DNA from: Siphonodentalium dalli
Lineage: Eukaryota; Mollusca; Scaphopoda; Gadilida; Siphonodentaliidae
Length of the DNA: 64,000 bases
Assembly: GCA_032622095.1 (NCBI GenBank)
Contig: CP136061.1
Location: 255,515,582-255,579,581 of the forward strand
Reading direction: 5' to 3'
Positions 58,383-64,000 of the stretch are shown here, one piece after another. How positions within the stretch are numbered: the stretch's first letter is position 1; every line of letters starts with the position of its first letter. The notes below the pieces were generated by a model. The model made no database searches. It was not told the DNA's origin and worked only from the letters and a program-made list of their open reading frames with translations. The translations under genes and the position numbers were made by a program.

Positions 58383-58947
58383 GTGAGTTTAAAACAAAAT
58401 ACTTTTTCCCGCTTGATTTTGAAACTTTCAGTATATTTCAAGACGTATTAAGATTATAACCATATTTGGAAGTCATGTAGCGACGTGCTTTAGGAAACAC
58501 TCTAAGGATTTTCAAATGTCTGGATTTCATATAGATTTAGTTATACAAAGTTTACGCGCGCATGTAAAATTTTTAATTTTTCCGCCCTTTTCCCGTGTGA
58601 TTTTGAAAAGTTCACATTATTTCAAAACGTATTAAGATTATAACCATATTTGGAAGTCATGTAGCGACGTGCTTTAGAATTTTCAAATGTCTGGATGTCA
58701 TATAGATTTAGTTATACAAAGTTTACGCGCGCATGTAAATGTAAACAGATTTAAGACATCAAACGTAACTGGCTTATGAATGTGTTTACAATATTTTAAT
58801 ACGAAGTCTGAGTGATATTTAGACATGCATATCTGTCGATATACAGGAATGCTATGAAAAGAGTTTGAAGGAAATTGGAAAACCTCTGAAAAACGAGGAA
58901 CCTGTACCACAAAACGTGTAATCAAGTAAAAACAATTTTTTTTGCAG
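58383..58947 (+). other. Small gene, intron 2, with tandem duplication
   Basis: Donor gtgagt, acceptor 'acaattttttttgcag'. It contains a duplication of about 185 bp: 58440-58566 and 58625-58740 share 'gacgtattaagattataacc', 'gtcatgtagcgacgtgcttt' and 'tatacaaagtttacgcgcgc'. Confidence 0.7.
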
Positions 58948-59064
58948 AATGAAACTATTCTTTGGGGCGTAGATATACCTGAGAGCTCCTTGGAAGAGGA
59001 GAGTGAAGAAGAAGAAGAAGAAGAAGAAGGAGAAGAAGAAGAGGAAGATGAAACTGGTGTTTAG
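58948..59064 (+). CDS. Small gene, exon 3 (terminal, acidic)
   Basis: Phase-0 frame NETILWGVDIPESSLEEESE, then a run of about 17 mostly Glu residues (encoded by gaagaagaa repeats) and DETGV-stop at 59062-59064. ETILW corresponds to ETIEW in the other terminal exons, so this exon is a diverged member of the same cassette whose WSP/basic tail has been replaced by an acidic one. The Glu run is a trinucleotide-repeat expansion and may vary between individuals. A highly acidic C-terminus with an N-terminal basic signal is seen in small histone- or chromatin-associated proteins; that role here is speculation. Confidence 0.65.
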   Translation, partial: NETILWGVDIPESSLEEESEEEEEEEEGEEEEEDETGV

Positions 59065-59369
59065 GTGTTTATGACGGGAATGTACGTATATTGTTTGTGT
59101 TAACACTATATAAGACATTTATGTCAGAAAAATAAGAATGATTGACAAAAAAAAGTGGGGGTCGCTTTTGTTTTGTTAAGAGAGGGAGGGGGTATTTTAA
59201 AATTTCCACAAAAAACCCTAATGTACTTGTTGAAATTAACATAAATTTATTCAGCTGAAATAAGAATTTAAATTAAACCTATGCATTAAAAAAGATAGCA
59301 GATGAGCATAGTTATAAATAGATCGAACATGATAAATAACAATAACGTCTCTTTATATTACAGCGCCGT
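59065..59369. other. 3' flank of the small gene
   Basis: No clear polyadenylation signal was singled out; 'aataagaatg' follows 60 bp after the stop. At 59351-59363 'ctttatattacag' is a duplicated acceptor that belongs to relic exon b. Confidence 0.45.
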
Positions 59370-59846
59370 TTAAAGGTACTCAACCCGATAAAACTCCTCT
59401 CAATTACTATTTCAATGGCTTCGGGGGTCAAAAATATTTGATTCGAGTCGAGGAAGTCACCCATCAAAGCTCAGATTTGTTAGATATCGATTTTAGAAAT
59501 CTATTATTTTTCATTATCGGGAATACTATCTGGCCCAGAACTCAGTCAAAATTGAGTTAAAATTACCACTTGATTTTAGAGTTATCGATCCTTGTCTGTT
59601 TGAATAGATTTGGAGAACACATCCAGAGCAGATTACGGCAGTTAGCAGTACTCATCTCGAGTTTATAACAAATTTCAAAAATCAATATATAATAACTCTG
59701 AGCTTTGTTTGATGGGTTCCTCGACTCGAATCAAATATTTTTTACCCCCAAAGCCAAAGAAATAGTAATATAGGACCCTCCGATCGGATTGTTGTTGTTG
59801 GAATCTGTTGAGATGGGGACCCTCTTTACGGGTTGAGTACCTTTAA
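59370..59846. mobile_element. TTAA MITE, copy H, in relic exon b
   Basis: Starts 'ttaaaggtactcaacccgat' and ends 'cgggttgagtacctttaa'. The flanks 'attacagcgccg' and 'gtgatcggacggtgag' join over one TTAA to text that is present uninterrupted at 59881-59916 ('attacagcgccgtttaagcg'), which proves the insertion site. Confidence 0.92.
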
Positions 59847-59891
59847 GTGATCGGACGGTGAGGGAGTTGACTGTATTTTTATATTACAGCG

Positions 59892-59957
59892 CCGTTTAAG
59901 CGATCGGACGGTGAGCTAGGGAGTTGCTGGAGCCGTGGCTGTCCGAAGAGGAAGAGA
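59892..59957 (+). pseudogene. Relic terminal exon b of LWPV/ETIEW family
   Basis: After acceptor 'tttttatattacag' the frame gives RRLSDRTV. Then, across a 4-bp insertion 'ctag', the next frame reads ELLEPWLSEEEEI-stop. Together these match SLTDETIEWLLEPWSP of copy d. The upstream half is also present, split by MITE H, at 59361-59870. The terminal acidic EEEE recalls exon 3 at 58948. Frameshift and MITE make it non-functional here. Confidence 0.5.
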
Positions 59958-60279
59958 TATAAACTGAACTCCTTATACATAATTAAAGGATCAAAAGTTT
60001 TTAAACTTTGTTCATTATTCTGATGGATTTATACACAAAGGCATACCGGAGCAGCATGTAGGCGTCTGTGGCCTCATTTTCATATGGGACCCCTTCCCCT
60101 ATAGGTGTGTATGTCTATATGCCCCTATATATAGTATGGCAACGGTGATAAAATCACATGACTGAAAATTTACAGGAAATAAAGAATGGTGCAAAATACT
60201 TGAAAAATTAATATAATAATTAAATGAATATATATATGTTTTTGACTCTGTATTTACATATGGTATTTTTATTCAACAG
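59958..60279. other. Spacer or intron before second LWPV exon
   Basis: 'ggaccccttcccctataggt' near 60090 is a direct repeat of 46590. No starting exon for the following LWPV exon was found. Confidence 0.4.
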
Positions 60280-60348
60280 ATACCGAGACAGCTGTGGCCT
60301 GTAAGAACAAGGGCGGAGCGCAGAAGGGCGGAGGAAGACCCTGATAGT
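60280..60348 (+). CDS. Second LWPV exon (copy c)
   Basis: Between acceptor 'gtatttttattcaacag' and donor 'gatagt/gtaagt' lie 23 codons in phase 0: IPRQLWPVRTRAERRRAEED-PDS. The LWPV core matches exon 2 of the small gene, and the following Arg-rich stretch replaces its Glu/Thr-rich one. It is followed 611 bp on by the terminal exon at 60960 in the same phase, so the two form a second cassette. No first exon is visible, so it may splice from the upstream gene as an alternative 3' end. Confidence 0.6.
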
Positions 60349-60959
60349 GTAAGTATAATTATAAATATGGGAAATTTATCCCCCTTTTTAATGAATGGTT
60401 TAATAATGTGATGAGTGCATTTTGAGGGTAACCAGTGATGGAATTTAACTGTTTTGTTAGCCAATAAGTTTTAATGATTTAGGCGGAAAAATTTGGCTTG
60501 TAACTATTGGTGGGAAATATGTTAATAATTGAAAATGGGTTATGACTTGTTTATGGGGTGCCTCGCATATATAAGAGAATGCACTGCCACTGGATGTTTA
60601 ATTCCGTATTAGATGCCCTCGCGAGAGGGTTAATTATGGATGAGAAGAGAAAGTGTGTTTAAAAACTCATATAAACATCGCATATATAAGAGATTGCACT
60701 GACACGGTATGTTTAATTACGTATTATCTACCATCGCGAGAGGGTTAATTATGGATGAGAAGAGAAAGTGTGTTTAAAAACTCATATAAACATCGCATAT
60801 ATAAGAGAATGCACTGACACAGAAGAGTTATAGGTAATGTGTAATGATTTAGTGAAGGTTTGTTGCCATTCAACGGAAAGTTGGATTGAAAAGGGGTTAT
60901 GACTTCTTATAGCCTTTGTATTTTAACACGTTTTAATGTTTGCTACTTCTTCATTTCAG
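60349..60959 (+). other. Intron between copy c exons
   Basis: Donor gtaagt, acceptor 'ctacttcttcatttcag'. Holds the 120-bp tandem repeat at 60555-60825, which contains half copies of the 69-bp palindrome. Confidence 0.55.
60555..60825. repeat. 120-bp tandem repeat with palindrome halves
   Basis: The unit contains 'catcgcatatataagagaat' with 'gcactgacac', 'tcgcgagagggttaattatg' and 'gatgagaagagaaagtgtgt'. Two full copies and a partial third. The 'tcgcatatataagagaatgca' part is one arm of the 69-bp palindrome family. Confidence 0.85.
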
Positions 60960-61013
60960 TCATTATCTGATGAAACGATCGAATGGCTTTTGGAGCCCGC
61001 GGGAGCGGGATAG
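60960..61013 (+). CDS. Terminal exon copy c, probably frameshifted
   Basis: The phase-0 frame SLSDETIEWLLEPAGAG-stop follows 'ttcttcatttcag'. Compared with the intact inverted copy at 48445-48570, 8 bp ('gccgtgga' or equivalent) are missing after EWLL. In the shifted frame the old text persists: WSPRERDRRGLTGSPERCSP and PKKQRKE-stop (to about 61077). So either the shortened 17-residue end is used, or this copy is a recent pseudo-exon. Confidence 0.5.
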   Translation, partial: SLSDETIEWLLEPAGAG

Positions 61014-61744
61014 GAGAGGGCTCACTGGGAGCCCAGAAAGATGCTCCCCTCCTCCGAAGAAACAGAGGAAAGAATAAACATTGAAATACAGTTACACCAT
61101 TAAATGATATGGATTTATATAGTTTTACTGGATTGTGAAATTCCCCTATGGGTAATGTATTCAAAAGTGAGTAAATGTGACGTATACCATTGTGCTGTTC
61201 ATTATTAGTTCTATACACGTTATATAGAAATAATGAGCTTTGGTTGTTCACGAATTTAGAAAGAGCCTATATATTTAAAGTTTCCAGAATCGAGATGCGT
61301 TAATTATATGATTTCGGCATATGCTTTATATGGCTTTAAAGAGCGTTATTGAATGTTTTAAAGAGCCTATATTTAAAGTTTCCAGGCTCGTGATGCATTA
61401 ATTATGGTTTCGGCATATGCTTTATATGGATTTAAAGAACGTTATTAAATGTTTACAGGCTCGTGATGCATTAATTATGGTTTCGGCATATGCTTTAAAT
61501 GTTTTAAAGAGCCTATATTTAAAGTTTCCAGGCTCGTGATGCATTAATTATGGTTTCGGCATATGCTTTGTATGGATTTAAAATGCTTTATTAAATGATT
61601 TAAAGAGCTTTATTAAATATTTCCAGGCTCGGGATGTATTAATTATGATTTAAATGGATTTAAAGAGCGTTATTAAATGTTGTATGCAATAATGAATTAC
61701 ACAATGCTATACGTTACATTTATTCAATTTGTATAAGTGTGGTG

Positions 61745-62440
61745 GCAGTCGGCGACTAAACCAATTATTATTAAATTTAGTGCCCACCCCTCCCAATCTC
61801 TCAATCAAAAGACAACAATTTGGCGTTGTTAAAGCGCACAATTTGATTCCTTGTATAATGAAGAAGAATATATATCAATTTGGTGGAGATCGGCGCTAAA
61901 ATTAGTTTTTCAATTTTGGTGCCCCTCTCCCCTTCCGTGCATCCCTGACTCGAACGACGCCACTTTTAAACCACACCATTGGTTTTTTCATATCATGGGT
62001 TTGGCGTTGTTAAATCGCACAATTAGATTCCTTATATCATGAAGAAGAATATATATCAATTTGGTGGAGATCGGCGCTACAATTAGTTTTTAAATTTGGT
62101 GCCCCTCTCCCCTTCCGTGCATCCCTGACTCGAACGACGCCACTTTTAAACCACACCGTTGGTTTTTTCATATCATGGGGATGATTATATATGAGTTTGG
62201 TGGAAATCGGCGACAGAAAAAAAATCTGCCCTCCCCCTTCCGGGCACCCCTGACGCGAACGGCGCGACTTTTGCCATATTTAAACCACACCATTAGATTT
62301 CTCATATCATGGGGATTATTATATATAAGTTTGGTGGCCATCGGCGACAATTTTTTTTCTGCCCCTCTCCCTTTTCTGCCCCTGACAACAACGGCGTCAC
62401 TTTAGAAAAATCTAACCCTGACCATTATCTTTCTCGTAAA
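61745..62440. repeat. Tandem repeat of about 125-190 bp, four units
   Basis: Units contain 'tttggtggagatcggcgcta', 'tggtgcccctctccccttcc' with 'gactcgaacg', and 'taaaccacaccattggtttt' with 'catatcatgg'. The middle two units are nearly identical. It sits in the right arm only. Confidence 0.85.
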
Positions 62441-63109
62441 AAGCTACTCCTAGTAGACCCCTTTGGCATCATCTAGATGGTCCCCTGTGAATTTCTATAG
62501 AACACAGACAGACAGACATTCGCAAATATAGATATAGATTAAAGAGCGTTCAGCGTAATAATTCTTTGTTCACAAATTTATATCTTAGAAAGAGCTTCCA
62601 GGTTCAAGATACAGTAATGAACATTTTGGCATATGATTTTTATATAGTTTACGACTGTATATAGAATTAAAGAGCGTTCAGCGTAAAAGAAGTCATAATC
62701 ACAAATTTATAACATATAGAGCTAATAATGAATGGCACAATGTTATATGTCACATTCACTCAATTTTAAATGTAAAGTTATAATCTTACCTGACAAGAGA
62801 TCCAAAGAGTCCTTTACTGAATTGAAATTATTTTCAAACATTCAACTCGTAAAAATAAGTGAAACTGCAGTGTTATGACGATTGCCATGGTTTTATATGA
62901 TATAGCATTATTCTAGAACAAACAAGTGAACATTCTAGGCCCACACTTATTACTTCATGTTAAGATATTTGATGTTATTCTGGAACTTTCTACATCTGGA
63001 ATTTTCTAGATTGTTTTTTAATTTGTAATTTTGAGCTATTTCATAGGCAGCTAGAAAGGCATTTTATTTTCTTAGCCAATATGTGCAAATGATATGGACC
63101 CCTGAATGG

Positions 63110-64000
63110 TTTTTATTCAAATTAGTTCTGGCGGAGGGTCAACTGGTCTGAGTTTTCGGTAAGGCGGGTAGGAATGGTGATTATGTGGGCATATAGCGAC
63201 AGCTTATGCCACTAAATACTCAAACTATACGAAATTTCCTTCAAAAGTGGTCGATTTCTTATTTGCCATCCCCCCAGGATATCTGTTGGTGGTCAACCGA
63301 GGGTCAACTGGTCCGGGTTTTCGGTAAGGCGGGTAGGAATGGTGATTATGTGGCCGTATAGCGACAGCTTGTGCCACTAAATACTCAAACTATACGAAAT
63401 TTCCTTCAAGTTCAAAATTGGTTGATTTCTTATTTGCCATCCCCCCAGGATATCTGTAGATGGTCAACTGGTTCGGGTTTTCGGTAAAGCGGGTAGGAGT
63501 GGTGATTATGTGGGCATATAGCGACAGCTTGTGCCACTCAAACTATACAAAATTTCCTTCAAAATTGGTCGATTTCTTATTTGCCATCCCCCCAGGATAT
63601 CTGTAGGTGGTCAACCGAGGGTCAACTGGTCCGTGTTTTCGGTAAAGCGGGTAGGAGTGGTGATTATGCGGGCATAAAGCGACAGCTTGTGCCACTCAAA
63701 CTATACAAAATTTCCTTCAAAATTGGTCGATTTCTTATTTGCAATCCCCCCAGGATAGTTGTAGGTGGTCAACCGATGGTCAACTGGTCCGGGTTTTCGG
63801 TAAGGCGGTATAATTGGTGATTATGTGGCCATATAGTGACAGCTTGTGCCACTAAATACTCAAACTATACGAAATTTCCTTCAAAATTGGTCGATTTCTT
63901 ATTTGCCATCCCCCCATGATATCTGTAGGTGGTCAACCGAGGGTACACTGGTCTGGGTTTTCGGTAAAGCATGTAGGAGTGGTGATTATGTGGGCATATA
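63110..64000. repeat. 150-170 bp tandem repeat, runs off window end
   Basis: Six units with 'gatttcttatttgccatccc', 'cccaggatatctgtaggtgg', 'tcaactggtccgggttttcg' and 'gtggtgattatgtgggcata'. Unit starts are about 171, 149, 157 and 163 bp apart. The small open frames across it are artefacts. Confidence 0.9.

Larger units (their letters stand above)
60660..63085. repeat. Right arm of the large inverted repeat
   Basis: Reverse complement of 47450-48750 with two expansions: the 'gcatatgctttatatggatt' units at 61300-61690, and the unrelated tandem repeat at 61745-62440. 'aaagagcgttcagcgtaa' at 62540 and 62665 is a further local duplication. The arms are about 12 kb apart. Confidence 0.85.

Overview
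The window is eukaryotic, AT-rich and almost entirely intergenic or intronic. Its genes have short exons with GT-AG introns. It is crowded with TTAA-flanked miniature transposons (MITEs), other terminal-inverted-repeat (TIR) elements, LINE fragments, minisatellites and long inverted repeats. The dispersed repeats at 31340-32600, 42665-43230 and 44488-45600 start with or contain text of the 'agctcacctgagacgaag...' and '...ggccataactct...' type, which I associate with bivalve and other mollusc genomes. A bivalve-like lophotrochozoan is therefore my best guess, as inference only.

Layout. 1-11100 holds two 1.8-kb direct copies of an unknown repeat (2708-4535 and 7598-11094). They flank two broken N-terminal pieces of RecQ-like helicase genes (5327-5862 and 6693-7594). 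The second repeat copy carries a 1.65-kb insertion rich in TTGCGCTTAAGCGCAA palindromes. 11283-14300 holds a TIR element, a 38-bp minisatellite that seems to have grown from its end, and a MITE. 14324-24853 is a four-exon C2H2 zinc-finger gene: its first recognised exon is swollen by a 49-bp minisatellite, exon 3 is 2.3 kb long, and the finger exon (23201-24853) is split by a MITE and has two in-frame TGA codons. 26105-29735 has two LINE ORF2 remnants. 29776-30771 has hairpins and a 34-bp minisatellite.

31340-46530 is repeat country: TIR elements, one nested inside another (35158-36388), a family of 69-bp perfect palindromes (37112-38197) and a 2.4-kb minisatellite with higher-order structure (38300-40690).

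The most interesting part is 47450-63085. Inverted arms (47450-48750 and about 60660-63085) enclose a cluster of very small exons that I do not recognise as any described family. A complete three-exon gene (57275-59064, 99 codons) has an 'LWPV' exon followed by an 'ETIxW' plus acidic terminal exon. Related terminal exons, most with clean splice acceptors, occur at 48445-48570 (minus), 53571-53684, 59892-59957 and 60960-61013. A second LWPV exon lies at 60280-60348. All readable junctions are phase 0, so the locus looks like a tandemly and invertedly duplicated two-exon cassette. It contains or borders a 55-copy 31-bp satellite (54345-56050) and three copies of the TTAA MITE. The window ends inside a 150-170-bp tandem repeat (63110-64000).

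No rRNA, tRNA, CRISPR array or bacterial-type operon was seen.
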